A stretch of DNA of 64,000 bases, taken from assembly GCF_900105005.1 (NCBI RefSeq), contig NZ_LT629748.1, forward strand, positions 3,596,001-3,660,000, in the 5' to 3' direction. The stretch is from Halopseudomonas litoralis (lineage in GTDB: Bacteria; Pseudomonadota; Gammaproteobacteria; Pseudomonadales; Pseudomonadaceae). A model generated the notes under the pieces. It made no database searches and was not told where the DNA came from. It was given only the letters and a program-made list of their open reading frames with translations. Below are positions 20,354 to 29,038 of this stretch, piece by piece; positions within the stretch are counted from its first letter, which is position 1, and every line of letters begins with the position of its first letter. Made by a program: the position numbers and the translations under genes.

Positions 20354-20595
20354 GGGACTGTCAGATTTTTTGTGTTCGGGCTGTTAATGGCCTGCCATCA
20401 GGTAGGCCCTCACTTACCAGGTTGGCTTGGTGAAACGATCTTCGTACAGGATCACGAACTGAGTCATAGCGGTTTCCAGTCATGCGCCGCACTACCCCAG
20501 TTGGCAGTGATATTACGTAGCGCCAACCAGAATACCTTTCGTATGGCAGGCGGGAAGACAAGGAACGGAATGAACCTATCCCATCCACGCCGCCA
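20354..20595 (-). mobile_element. Truncated, diverged IS256-family remnant
   Basis: Begins with the same terminus (GGGACTGTCAG) as the two full copies and matches their transposase 3' end with scattered substitutions. About 105 bp are missing internally at 20531, and the match stops at 20595. It is older than the full copies because it has diverged. Confidence 0.85.
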
Positions 20596-20813
20596 TTGTC
20601 TTGCTGGCTGAATACGAAGCAGCAGCTCCCAGCTTGCGGCGCACCGAGTCGAGTCCAGAAACATTCACTTTGCCACCCTGGTGAGCCCGAGGAATGGGGT
20701 GATGGGATTGAATTGAGCGGAGCAAGAAAGCATGAGCCACAGGATTGATCTTGATTTCGGAGGCGAGAGCATTGGGTGATAAGTGCGCGCTACTCTTCGA
20801 CCTATCCACGGGA

Positions 20814-22307
20814 ATGCGCTACAAGACTCTTGTAACGAGGGTGATGGCTTTGCTTGCCGGAGGCGCCATGCCGCTTGCCTTTGCCCCTTTTGGTTGGGCA
20901 TGGCTTGCGGTGGTCGCTCTGGCCGCATTGTTTGTCCTGACCGCGCAACCTTCAAAGCGTCAGGCGTTATGGTCGGCTTACTTCTTTGGCCTTGGTTACT
21001 TCGGTGTAGGTGTCTCCTGGGTCTTCGTCAGCATCAGCCAGTACGGCAATGGCCCCGTGGTGGGGATGTTAGCTACAGCGGCCTTTGTCTCGCTGCTTGC
21101 CCTCTTTCCATGGGGCGTCGCGTACCTCGTACGCCGCCTGCACCCTGAGATGGATGCGACGGCCCTCTGGCTAGGGCTACCAGCGACATGGGTGTTGAGT
21201 GAATGGATGCGCACCTGGTTCTTAACCGGCTTTCCCTGGCTCTTTGTCGGCTACAGCCAGACCGACACCACACTCGCCACTATCGCGCCTGTCTTTGGTG
21301 TGCTTGGCGTGAGTTTTCTGGTGGCCTTGCTCGCTGGCGGCCTGGCTTGGGTTGTTTTAAATCCAAGCCTGCGCCGTGCAGCGGTAGCCGGTGCCGTGTT
21401 AACCGCTACTCTTGCCAGCTTGCAGCTCCTGGATCATGAGTGGACGCAGCCAGCCGCCGATCCTATCAATATTGCCCTCTTGCAAGGAAACATCGCGCAA
21501 GACAGAAAATGGGACCCGGATTCACGGGGAATCACGCTGGACCGTTATCAGGCGCTTACGAAGCAGCATCTCGGGGCCGACATTGTGATTTGGCCAGAAA
21601 CGGCAATCCCGATGTGGCATGACGAGGCTAGAGAATATCTTGCTGAGCTTAAGGCGTTAGCCGATCAGGCCGGCACCTCGTTGATGATTGGCGTCCCGAT
21701 ACGCGAGGAGGACGGTCGCACCTACAACGCGGTGACAAGCCTCTCCGATCCCTCAGGCTTCTACTACAAACGTCACCTGGTGCCCTTCGGTGAGTATGTT
21801 CCGTTTCGGGAGTTTTTGGGTTCGTCCCTCGACGTGCTCGGGGCGCCCATGTCCGATTTCACACCGGGACGGGAAGCGCACGTCCTGAAGGCAGCAGGGG
21901 TGCCTGTAGGGGCACTCATCTGCTACGAGGCGGTCTTTGGTGCTGAAGTCACGGAGTTTCTGCCCGAAGCGCAGTTGCTGGTGAATGTCAGTAACGATGC
22001 CTGGTTCGGCAGCTCGCTCGGCCCTTTCCAGCACTTTCAGATGGTCCGCATGCGTGCCATCGAAACCGGACGTGACCTACTGCGAGCCACGAACACGGGT
22101 ATCACAGCAGCTGTCAGCTACGAGGGAAAGGTTCTTACACGCGCTCCTCAATTCCGCGTAGCCACCCTCAGTGCCGAAGTGACCCCCAGAACTGGCGCAA
22201 CCCCTTATGTGCGCTGGCGGGATTGGCCTGTCCTTGGCGTGATCGCACTCGGACTCGGCTTGCTCCTGCTTCGTCGAATTCGGCAGTATCATCGCTTGGG
22301 TACATGA
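20814..22307 (+). CDS. lnt: Apolipoprotein N-acyltransferase Lnt
   Basis: A 497-residue inner-membrane enzyme that adds the third acyl chain to lipoproteins. About six membrane helices (VMALLAGGAMPLAFAPFGW onward) precede a periplasmic nitrilase-like domain with the triad motifs IVIWPETAIP (Glu), YKRHLVPFGEYVPF (Lys) and ALICYEAVF (Cys). A final helix ends the protein. The start at 20814 is chosen because upstream codons are not typical, but it has a weak ribosome site. An accessory copy in a metal island, near lspA, suggests a mobile lipoprotein-maturation set. Confidence 0.93.
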   Translation: MRYKTLVTRVMALLAGGAMPLAFAPFGWAWLAVVALAALFVLTAQPSKRQALWSAYFFGLGYFGVGVSWVFVSISQYGNGPVVGMLATAAFVSLLALFPWGVAYLVRRLHPEMDATALWLGLPATWVLSEWMRTWFLTGFPWLFVGYSQTDTTLATIAPVFGVLGVSFLVALLAGGLAWVVLNPSLRRAAVAGAVLTATLASLQLLDHEWTQPAADPINIALLQGNIAQDRKWDPDSRGITLDRYQALTKQHLGADIVIWPETAIPMWHDEAREYLAELKALADQAGTSLMIGVPIREEDGRTYNAVTSLSDPSGFYYKRHLVPFGEYVPFREFLGSSLDVLGAPMSDFTPGREAHVLKAAGVPVGALICYEAVFGAEVTEFLPEAQLLVNVSNDAWFGSSLGPFQHFQMVRMRAIETGRDLLRATNTGITAAVSYEGKVLTRAPQFRVATLSAEVTPRTGATPYVRWRDWPVLGVIALGLGLLLLRRIRQYHRLGT

Positions 22308-22345
22308 CAGCGAGCAGATTTTAAATCGGATGAGGAGGAAGGGAT

Positions 22346-22561
22346 TTGTCTACATGTGGCAATTGGCTATCAAGAAAAAAGCTCACAAGCCGGGAAAGCG
22401 ATGCGTTGCTGTGGCTCTCGCTCCTGTTAATGTTGGCGGCGTCTATATGGAGAAGAGATATGAGCACTCAAACAACCTTCTGTTTAAGGATGCAAGCGGC
22501 CAATGGCGGGGTCAGACCGGACGTTTCAGTCGGGAATCGTGGGAAGGGCTGGAATAGCTGA
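22346..22561 (+). CDS. Small hypothetical membrane protein
   Basis: A possible 71-residue protein from a TTG at 22346, seven bases after GAGGAGG. It has one hydrophobic segment (ALLWLSLLLMLAASIW) near residues 20-35 and ends at the base before the ATG of the DsbD-like gene. A different frame of similar length overlaps it. I do not recognise a family. Confidence 0.4.
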   Translation: MSTCGNWLSRKKLTSRESDALLWLSLLLMLAASIWRRDMSTQTTFCLRMQAANGGVRPDVSVGNRGKGWNS

Positions 22562-23755
22562 ATGATCGATCACATTCCCTCTTTACTCATCGCCAGCCAG
22601 CTCTTAATGGCGACAGTGGCAGGTTTGCTGCTCAACCTGACGCCCTGCGTTTTGCCCGCGATTCCTATTAAGGTCCGGACTATCTTACGAGAGGCGGGCA
22701 GCCAACGATCGCACCGCGTGCTGGCCGCATTGGCGTTCACCGCAGGAACACTCGCGTTTTTCTTGACGCTGGGCGGATTGACCGCATTTCTTCAGTGGAG
22801 CTGGGGCACTTTGTTTCAGTCCGCGGTGTTCGTTGGTATCCTTGTTGCCTTGCTGGTCGGGTTTGCGGTGGTCACGTGGCTGGATTTGCCCATTCCGATC
22901 CCGTCGTTCGCCGCCTCGGCCCATGGCCGGCGTTACTCTGAAGCATTCTTATCGGGGTTATTGAGTGCGGTTTTGGCTGCACCTTGTGCTGGTCCTTTCC
23001 TGGGTGGAGTCCTAGCCTTTGCCGTTACCCAGCCGGCGCCGGTAACTATGGGGATATTCGGCAGTATCGGGCTGGGGTTGTCGCTGCCCTACGCGGCACT
23101 GATCCTCAAACCCAAGTGGCTGAGCCGGTTGCCCAAGGCGGGGCCCTGGACTCTGGCCATTCGAGAAGGGCTCGCGCTGGTCTTGCTGGCCGCAGCCGTC
23201 TTCTTCAGCGCGAGCCTGATGCCCAAAGCGGTTTATCCCTGGCTATGGTGGTCTTGGCTGGCACTGGTGCTGGCCTGGGGTGCTCGCCGTTTCGTCCAGG
23301 GTAATGGTACCGTGCGTGTGATCACCACAACGGCGGCAGGCCTTGCCCTTGCGATGACTATGGGATTTGCATCCCCGCTGGACAGCAACGGAGACGAACT
23401 CGTCTGGCAACCCTACTCCGCAAAGTTACTGACGGAGACAAAAGCCCGGGGCACACCCTATTTGCTGGAGTTCACCGCCGACTGGTGCATCAACTGTAAG
23501 ATACTTGAGCGCACGGTCTACCAAGAGCCCTCCGTGGCCAAAGCCGTGCGGCGCACCAAGATGGTGCCTATACAAGTGGACGTGACAGCGAGCAACCCCG
23601 AAAAAGATGCGCTATTAACTGCGACCGGTGGGCAGGCCTTACCCTTCGCAGTGGTTATTGACGGTGACGGCACCGTTATCGCCCGTTTCACGGGGCTTTT
23701 TGACGCCGACAGCTTGGTCGAAGCTATCAGTCGTACCGAAAACCTACAACCTTAG
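22562..23755 (+). CDS. DsbD-like membrane thiol reductase with C-terminal thioredoxin domain
   Basis: A 397-residue protein that corresponds to the beta (membrane) and gamma (thioredoxin) domains of DsbD, without the N-terminal alpha domain. Membrane Cys are in LNLTPCVLPAIPIK near residue 27 and AAPCAGPFLGG near 141. The periplasmic thioredoxin part has FTADWCINCKILE near 305. It should pass electrons from cytoplasmic thioredoxin to periplasmic partners. The missing alpha domain is encoded by the next gene, so the pair is a split DsbD. Confidence 0.87.
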   Translation: MIDHIPSLLIASQLLMATVAGLLLNLTPCVLPAIPIKVRTILREAGSQRSHRVLAALAFTAGTLAFFLTLGGLTAFLQWSWGTLFQSAVFVGILVALLVGFAVVTWLDLPIPIPSFAASAHGRRYSEAFLSGLLSAVLAAPCAGPFLGGVLAFAVTQPAPVTMGIFGSIGLGLSLPYAALILKPKWLSRLPKAGPWTLAIREGLALVLLAAAVFFSASLMPKAVYPWLWWSWLALVLAWGARRFVQGNGTVRVITTTAAGLALAMTMGFASPLDSNGDELVWQPYSAKLLTETKARGTPYLLEFTADWCINCKILERTVYQEPSVAKAVRRTKMVPIQVDVTASNPEKDALLTATGGQALPFAVVIDGDGTVIARFTGLFDADSLVEAISRTENLQP

Positions 23756-23771
23756 ATACTGGAGATGAATC

Positions 23772-24356
23772 ATGGTGATTCGACATAAAGGATTGCTGGC
23801 TGGTGTAGTGGCTTTTCTCCTCGCGATCGCTGCGTTCATGTTGATCGACACCAACGGAAACAACCCCGACGCTGTCCAGACTGAACGAGCCGCTCTTGAA
23901 GTCCCGGTTTCGGCCCGAACAGGATTGGCGAATTCCGCTGATAAGGTACGCCTCACTCTTGCGAAAGGCGACGCAGCATTGGCGGGAAAGCCTGGTGAAT
24001 TCGTTCTGACATTGAACATTGAACCGGGCTGGCACGTGAATGCCAATCCGGCCTCTATGGAGTTCCTGATTCCCACTGTCGTCAATTCTTCAGTCAACGG
24101 CCAAGCGCTTGAAATCCCGACGCAGTACCCGCGCGGCCGGGTCAGTGACATTGTGCTGGGTGACACCGCCCTTGAGGTGTATGACGATGGTGCGAGTATT
24201 CGGCTGCGGCCCGACGGAAAACAGATTGCCGTGCTGGAAAAGGTAGGCAGGCTCGAAATGATTGTACGGGCGCAGGCCTGCAGTGACGAGGGCGTCTGCC
24301 TGGCACCGACTGACATGCCTGTTGCGCTGAATCTGGACGATACCAGCCGACAATAA
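23772..24356 (+). CDS. DsbD alpha-domain-like periplasmic protein
   Basis: A 194-residue protein with one N-terminal membrane anchor or signal (KGLLAGVVAFLLAIAAFMLI) and a periplasmic domain resembling DsbD-alpha: KPGEFVLTLNIEPGWHVNANP and the terminal VRAQACSDEGVCLAP with the C-x5-C redox pair. It lies 16 bp after the membrane component and probably serves as its electron acceptor. Confidence 0.82.
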   Translation: MVIRHKGLLAGVVAFLLAIAAFMLIDTNGNNPDAVQTERAALEVPVSARTGLANSADKVRLTLAKGDAALAGKPGEFVLTLNIEPGWHVNANPASMEFLIPTVVNSSVNGQALEIPTQYPRGRVSDIVLGDTALEVYDDGASIRLRPDGKQIAVLEKVGRLEMIVRAQACSDEGVCLAPTDMPVALNLDDTSRQ

Positions 24357-24509
24357 GTCAGAACGCACTTTGGAAGTGACGCAACTGGGGAATGACTGTG
24401 AACAGCTTATTCAGAGTATCCCGATTGCCGTGGTTGCTCTTGGCAGCTCAAGGCCATGCCAGAGTTCATGTCTAGAGATGGGCGAGACTCGCTTCGTTAA
24501 ACGGCAAAC

Positions 24510-24706
24510 TTACATTGTAATTCGCACATTCCGCATGATGAAGTGGCTTCGGGGAAGTGTCGGCATCCTGTCCCAGATAATCGATAAATCTTGTTGGGGA
24601 ATCTCGTATTGGAGCGAGCGAGCCAGAAAACGGGCTGCAACGCTCATCAAGGCGCCGGCAACGCCTTCTCCCGGACAGCGATGGTTAACATGCGGGTCGC
24701 CTGGTC
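24510..24706 (-). pseudogene. C-terminal remnant of a CYP152-type cytochrome P450
   Basis: Read leftward, the frame gives NHRCPGEGVAGALMSVAARF, then YEIPQQDLSI and DRMPTLPRSHFIMRNVRI before a stop. The Cys in HRCPGE is the haem ligand. The pattern, with RMPxLPxSxF at the end, fits fatty-acid peroxygenase P450s (CYP152). Only about 65 codons remain and no start is present. Confidence 0.8.
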
Positions 24707-24755
24707 CTTGCGGGATTGCCTGCCCAGCGCACCGTAACTGTTGAGGGTCAGCCTT

Positions 24756-25268
24756 TCATTCTTTGACTCGGCCGGCTTCCGCCTTTGGGCTCAGCAAACT
24801 GCCCAGGATCAACATGGCGGCGCCGACGACGATACCAATATCCGCCAGGTTAAACGCAGGCCAATGCCAGGACTGCCAGTAAAAATCCAGGTAGTCGATT
24901 ACATGGCCTCGAAATGCGCGATCGATCAGATTCCCAACTGCCCCGCCCAAGATAAGGCTATAGCCTAGCGCTTCACTGTTGACTCTGGGCTTACGCAATA
25001 CCAGAGCCAGCACGATTGAAATGACCAAAGCTATGACGATGAAGAAGTAACGCTGCCAACCGCCCGCGTCAGCCAGGAAGCTGAACGCTGCACCGGTATT
25101 CCAGAAATGAACCAGATTGAAGAACGGGGTGAAAGGAATCACGGTGCCGACCGGGAGCGAACCCGTAACTGCGCTTTTCATCGCTAGGTCGGCCGAGGCA
25201 ATGGCCAGCGATAGCATCCACCAGAACCAGGGAGCAGCGAGAAGTGACCTTCTAGGAGACGAGCTCAT
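24756..25268 (-). CDS. lspA: Lipoprotein signal peptidase II LspA
   Basis: A 170-residue inner-membrane aspartic protease that removes signal peptides from prolipoproteins. Four membrane helices. Conserved FFNLVHFWNTGAAFSFLADAGGW, the first catalytic Asp in GGAVGNLIDRAFRGHVIDYLDFYW and the second in FNLADIGIVVGA. The ATG overlaps the stop of the DUF3703 gene, so the two are coupled. Homologues such as PbrC occur in lead-resistance operons, which fits the cadR-like promoter upstream. Confidence 0.94.
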   Translation of the reverse strand: MSSSPRRSLLAAPWFWWMLSLAIASADLAMKSAVTGSLPVGTVIPFTPFFNLVHFWNTGAAFSFLADAGGWQRYFFIVIALVISIVLALVLRKPRVNSEALGYSLILGGAVGNLIDRAFRGHVIDYLDFYWQSWHWPAFNLADIGIVVGAAMLILGSLLSPKAEAGRVKE

Positions 25269-25612
25269 CGCGTTTCTCCTTGAAGAAGTCGCTGCAGCTC
25301 CGGTGAGATGGGCATCGGAGCAAAAGCACTGACCCTGGCGCGCCCGCTGTTTCCGAGCGGCACCCAGATCTTAGAGAACAGCAGGGCCGCTATGATTCGC
25401 GGAACTTGGCTGGGCACCTCTCGAAAGTCGCGCAACTGCCAGCCAGCCCTTAGCATCAGCCAATGGCTCTGAGCATGAAGAATAGCCATTCGCTGGCTCA
25501 ATATGTGGGCTCGCTCCAGCCAAGAGAAAGCCTCGGTTGGCGCCTTTTCACTGAGTGCTTTCCTAGCTTGGAAAAAGGCCTCATCGATGGCAATGCGGAG
25601 AGCGGTATTCAT
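25265..25612 (-). CDS. DUF3703 family protein
   Basis: A 115-residue protein recognised as DUF3703, with FFQARKALSEKAPTEAFSWLERAHILSQ and HAQSHWLMLRAGWQLRDFREVPSQVPRIIAA. The helical character suggests a soluble or peripheral protein, function unknown. First gene of the pair with lspA, 31 bases after the -10 of a MerR-type promoter (25643-25673). Confidence 0.8.
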   Translation of the reverse strand: MNTALRIAIDEAFFQARKALSEKAPTEAFSWLERAHILSQRMAILHAQSHWLMLRAGWQLRDFREVPSQVPRIIAALLFSKIWVPLGNSGRARVSAFAPMPISPELQRLLQGETR

Positions 25613-25642
25613 CTGGATCTCACTTACGCAGCAGATTGCCTA

Positions 25643-25673
25643 AGTGAACACCCTATAGCAGCTATAGGGTCAA
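25643..25673 (-). promoter_or_regulatory. CadR/PbrR-type promoter with perfect dyad
   Basis: On the minus strand TTGACC (25668-25673) and TTCACT (25643-25648) are separated by 19 bp. The dyad ACCCTATAG-CAG-CTATAGGGT at 25650-25670 has perfect 9-bp arms, matching sites for metal-sensing MerR proteins. It directs DUF3703-lspA. The neighbouring regulator is truncated, so cadR at 18487 may control it. Confidence 0.85.
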
Positions 25674-25689
25674 GCGCTATGGATTCAGG

Positions 25690-25935
25690 CGACGCGAAAA
25701 ATGACTTGAAGCCGAAATCATAAAAGAGGTTTGTCGCCCCCCAGCAGGCCAGCAGTTTGTCCGCATGGTCTGCTTTATAGGTTCGATAGCCAGTGTCTTC
25801 GCGATTAGGCGGTGGAAGCAGTCCCTGACGTTCATAAAAACGAATCGTCTGAATGTCCACCCCCGCCTGATGTGCAAGTTGGCCGATGCGAATAGTCTGT
25901 CCCTTGGTAAAAAGCCAGTATATCCAGGCTTGACC
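25690..25935 (-). pseudogene. Truncated cadR-like regulator
   Basis: Reads IRIGQLAHQAGVDIQTIRFYERQGLLPPPNREDTGYRTY, the DNA-binding half of a CadR-type regulator, and then joins unrelated sequence (KLLACWGATNLFYDFGF). The metal-binding half is lost. It lies on the same strand as, and just upstream of, the promoter at 25643-25673. Confidence 0.82.
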
Positions 25936-25993
25936 CTATGCCTGCTACATGGTTTTTAATCGGCAGGATCAAGTTCTATAGGAGAAGCTGATC

Positions 25994-26360
25994 ATGAATT
26001 CCTGTGAGAAACCCAGTGGCTGTGGCCCCGTGTCGGCAACCACTGAAGCGGCAACCGCGCCTTTGAATGAAGGAGCATGGATCAGCAGTGCCCAAAATGG
26101 GTTGCTCTTCAGAAGAACGAATGATTCGGCTCGCGCTGAATGGCTTTCCTGAGCTCAATTCGTTGGCCTTTGATCTAAGCAGCTGACAGGTGCGCGCTTT
26201 GCATGACGGTTCGGTTGACCAGATCGCGACCAAGCTAGAATCACTTGGCTTCTTCCTATCCAGATTTGGTGATTGGTACGGTCGCTGGCCTCATCGTACT
26301 CAACGGTCCGCGCCGAATCCTGGCATTGAAAGCCTGGCCAACCGGATCGACAGCCACTCC
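25994..26360 (+). pseudogene. Decayed CDF cation transporter, second copy
   Basis: From an ATG at 25994 the frame gives a Cys-rich start (NSCEKPSGCGPVSA). After a frameshift it reads MGCSSEERMIRLALNGF and LNSLAFDLSS, then a stop, then VRALHDGSV. The membrane core is deleted, and the end is found again near LIVLNGPRRILALKAW at about 26280-26335. It parallels the intact transporter at 18995-19888. Confidence 0.83.
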
Positions 26361-26388
26361 CATTTACCCAAACAGAGGCGCGTAGCTT

Positions 26389-26664
26389 ATGACTGACGTT
26401 AAGACGACTGAGATAGAACAGTTGATGGCTGGATTGAACAGAAAAATTGCCGAAGGGAATGCCGCCCAGAGTCGCGATGCAGCTTATGCCGTCTATGTGA
26501 AGCTCGCGTCGCTTCGTGAGCAGCTCCCAGCCCTCACAGAAGCCGGGGTGGAGAAGGCCTTGGAGCACGCCAGCCAGAAGGCCTGGCGACTCTATGAGGC
26601 TTTTCACCTTGAAGTGCAGTATGACTTGGAATGGGCGAGCAGCCGCAGCTACGAAGACTCTTAG
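26389..26664 (+). CDS. Small hypothetical helical protein
   Basis: Ninety-one residues, acidic and predicted mostly helical (EIEQLMAGLNRKIAEGNAAQSRDAAYAVYVKLASLREQL). No membrane segment or known motif. It lies just after the decayed transporter and could belong to the same metal module. I do not recognise the family. Confidence 0.55.
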   Translation: MTDVKTTEIEQLMAGLNRKIAEGNAAQSRDAAYAVYVKLASLREQLPALTEAGVEKALEHASQKAWRLYEAFHLEVQYDLEWASSRSYEDS

Positions 26665-26797
26665 AAATTTGTCCTTGAAGATGAGCAAGCGGCGAATGGG
26701 CCACGGGTGAAGCCCGGCCTAAACGAATCCATTGTGCCATGAATGAGGTTTCCACTATGCAGCATCGAACTACCAGATGAGCTGAGTGGAAGTGAAG

Positions 26798-27095
26798 ATG
26801 ACACTACTCGAGACTGCCAATGAGGGGGCCGCAGACCCTGTCCGTTTAGCTACGCCGCTGGGCCGGGCCATTGGTAATCTGTTCGCCCAGGCCTTGCCGC
26901 TACTGGACGGCAACCCACCAGGCTAGCTCAATGTCTTCATTATCGGTGGCGGTGCGGTACATCTATTCACCCATGCGCGTGGCAGTGTTGACATCGATGC
27001 AGAGATCGAGGCCGCGTGCTGCGCAAGGACGAGATCATGACCGTTTACACGCCGCCCGAGGGCTACGAGGATAGCGACCATGCTCGGTGGTTTTT
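26798..27095 (+). pseudogene. Broken gene, nucleotidyltransferase-like motif
   Basis: From an ATG at 26811 the frame reads [36 protein letters not shown], then a stop, then [29 protein letters not shown], and after a shift [20 protein letters not shown]. The GGGAxxLF and DIDAE pattern resembles small nucleotidyltransferase-type proteins such as DUF6036, but this is tentative. One stop and one shift make it inactive. The start boundary is approximate. Confidence 0.5.
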
Positions 27096-27120
27096 TGGCG
27101 AATTAGTATATGTTTCATTG

Positions 27121-27807
27121 TTATAGTGATGTCTTGGCTACTTCGCTGCTCACCAACTGGCGCAGCGGCTCGGGGCCGAACTCGCTGAGCGCACGACCAT
27201 TGACAAAAAAGGTCGGGGTGCCACGAACCCCAACAGCCATGACGTCCTGCATATCTGTTTCCAGCACGGCGTTGACGCCAGGTGCGTGCATATCCTGGCG
27301 GGCCTGCTCGAGATTCAGGCCGACGCGCTCGGCAGCAGCCCATGCCTGTGCCACCTTGGGATCGTCGTGCCAACCGGGCTGGGCCTCCAGCACAGCCTCT
27401 AGCACCTGTTCATGGAGGTTTTGCTTGCGCGCCGCCTCAAGCATCCGCGCCACTTCTTCCGAACCCGGATGGAACAGCACATAGCGTAATACCAGACGCA
27501 CATCTTCCGGATTCTCAGCGAGAATCTGCTTCACATAAGGGTGGAAGGCGCGACATGCCTCGCAGGAAGGATCGAAGAACTCGACTATGGTTACTGGGGC
27601 CTGCACCGGACCGAATACCGGCGAGTGGGAGCGGACAAGTTGGCCGCCGCTCTGTTTGGGTTGTGCCGCGGTCTTTTGGGCTGTCGAACCGGGAGCCTCG
27701 GCCTGTTGAGGCGACTGCAACTGTGAGGAGGAATAGAAGAATGCGGCGGCAGCAAAGACGGCCAGGATCACGGCACTGATGATCAGGACCACGGAACGGC
27801 GATTCAT
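27121..27807 (-). CDS. DsbA-family thioredoxin-fold protein, membrane-anchored
   Basis: A 228-residue protein from the ATG at 27807. An N-terminal hydrophobic anchor ([20 protein letters not shown]), a linker, then a DsbA/DsbG-like thioredoxin fold with the redox site [16 protein letters not shown] near residue 83 and the cis-Pro loop [14 protein letters not shown] near 198. The upstream dsbB-like gene overlaps its start by 4 bases, so the two form an oxidant-oxidase pair for periplasmic disulfides, similar in logic to BdbCD. Confidence 0.9.
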   Translation of the reverse strand: MNRRSVVLIISAVILAVFAAAAFFYSSSQLQSPQQAEAPGSTAQKTAAQPKQSGGQLVRSHSPVFGPVQAPVTIVEFFDPSCEACRAFHPYVKQILAENPEDVRLVLRYVLFHPGSEEVARMLEAARKQNLHEQVLEAVLEAQPGWHDDPKVAQAWAAAERVGLNLEQARQDMHAPGVNAVLETDMQDVMAVGVRGTPTFFVNGRALSEFGPEPLRQLVSSEVAKTSL

Positions 27808-28235
27808 AGAGTTGTTCTCCGACGGATGAGAATGAGCAGAATGGCTATCAGGATAAAGGAGAATAGAGCGATTGCGGGCAGTGGCACTACGCCGAAGAGT
27901 GTCATCCCGGATCCCGAGCAGGATGGGCCGGTGGCTGTGCAAGGCTGGATCGGCTGTGGAATCAGCCCTGCATAGAGTAGCGTATGAAAAAATGCCAGCG
28001 CCGCACCGATAGTGGTCAGCGGGAGGGCATAGCGCCAAATTGTGAAATCCGAGCGGTAGCAAGCTATGGCCATAATCACTGCCAGCGGAAACATGAATGC
28101 ACGCTGGAACCAGCACAGCACGCAAGGTGCTTGCCCCATCACTTCGCCAATGAATAGCGCGGACAGGGTCGATACCAGTGCAACCAGCCAGGTTAGCAGC
28201 AGGTTCCAGGTCGCCCTCGAAGGTTGGGCATTCAT
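27804..28235 (-). CDS. Disulfide bond formation protein B (DsbB-like)
   Basis: A 143-residue four-helix membrane protein from the ATG at 28235. The first periplasmic loop has the redox pair CVLCWFQRAFMFPLAV (near residues 38-41), and the second loop carries the second pair CTATGPSC. It should reoxidise the DsbA-like partner and pass electrons to quinone. The short second loop puts it in the BdbC/DsbI-like branch rather than with chromosomal DsbB. Translationally coupled to the downstream gene. Confidence 0.9.
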   Translation of the reverse strand: MNAQPSRATWNLLLTWLVALVSTLSALFIGEVMGQAPCVLCWFQRAFMFPLAVIMAIACYRSDFTIWRYALPLTTIGAALAFFHTLLYAGLIPQPIQPCTATGPSCSGSGMTLFGVVPLPAIALFSFILIAILLILIRRRTTL

Positions 28236-28831
28236 TTCGGTGAGCTCTTGAAGATGACAAACACTTGCGGTAGATCCGCCACCCAGTTGATTCGGGACAT
28301 CATACTTCCTCTTATCGGCAAGGCTCCTTAGAAGCGTTGCAGGCTTCGCCCAACGGCACACCCAAAGCGAAAAGCAACCAGAAACCCGCTGCGCAACCAG
28401 TCTCACCGCTGGGTTAAATCCGTTGTCAATGCTCAGTCCAGACTATGCATTGACAACGTTAAAATTGCTAGGCACACGCTGCGCATTGTCATCCGTCTGT
28501 AGTGATCAATTGATTCCGGACACGGTTTTACTACGCCCGCATTAAAAAAATGACACTACGGGGGCAATCTTGACAAACCTTTAAAGGTCGACAATCATCA
28601 TCACGTACCACGTCGTCCACGTCCGGTAATCGTGGAGCCCTTAGCGCTGTGAAGCGCCACACCCTTTGAGCGGCTGCGCATTCTGAAAAGCCGCCAGCAT
28701 CCGTGCTGAATGCCCCTGCTAATCAGCTTCATCGCCTGACCTAAAACCGCTGTACCCACCTGCGGGGACGCTCTCCCTGCCGGGAAAAGCCGTCTCCGCT
28801 TTCCAGTACGTTTAGAAATCGGAGAATCGCC
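28236..28831. other. Gene-free region including a duplicated ICE leader
   Basis: No gene to about 28588. From 28589 to the DUF3577 start the sequence repeats 4421-4666 with a few small changes (short hairpins, GCGGGG...CCCTGC). Confidence 0.5.
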
Positions 28832-29038
28832 ATGAGCGCTACTCAAACCTCAGAAACCAAGTACTTTGACCTTCACACCACTGGTATCGGTTATCTCAAT
28901 CGCCTGCGGGAGGTGACTCCGCGTAAGGGAAAACCTTTCATGGCTGTGACCGTCGCCGCTCTGAAGGGATCGGCAGATGCTTGCCTGAAAATCAATATGA
29001 AAGATTCCACTCGCCATGATAAGACCTCATCAGTTTAG
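28832..29038 (+). pseudogene. DUF3577 gene, truncated second copy
   Basis: The first 46 codons (SATQTSETKYFDLHTTGI...) equal the gene at 4667, then the sequence diverges after GATGCT at 28981 and stops at 29038. Two-thirds of the domain is missing. With its leader it forms a direct repeat of about 390 bp bracketing roughly 24 kb. Confidence 0.88.

Noticed and set aside
24370..24744. 124-residue plus-strand ORF after the DsbD alpha-like gene
   Set aside because: The opposite strand holds a clear P450 C-terminal remnant; the plus-strand product is low in complexity and unrelated to any family.
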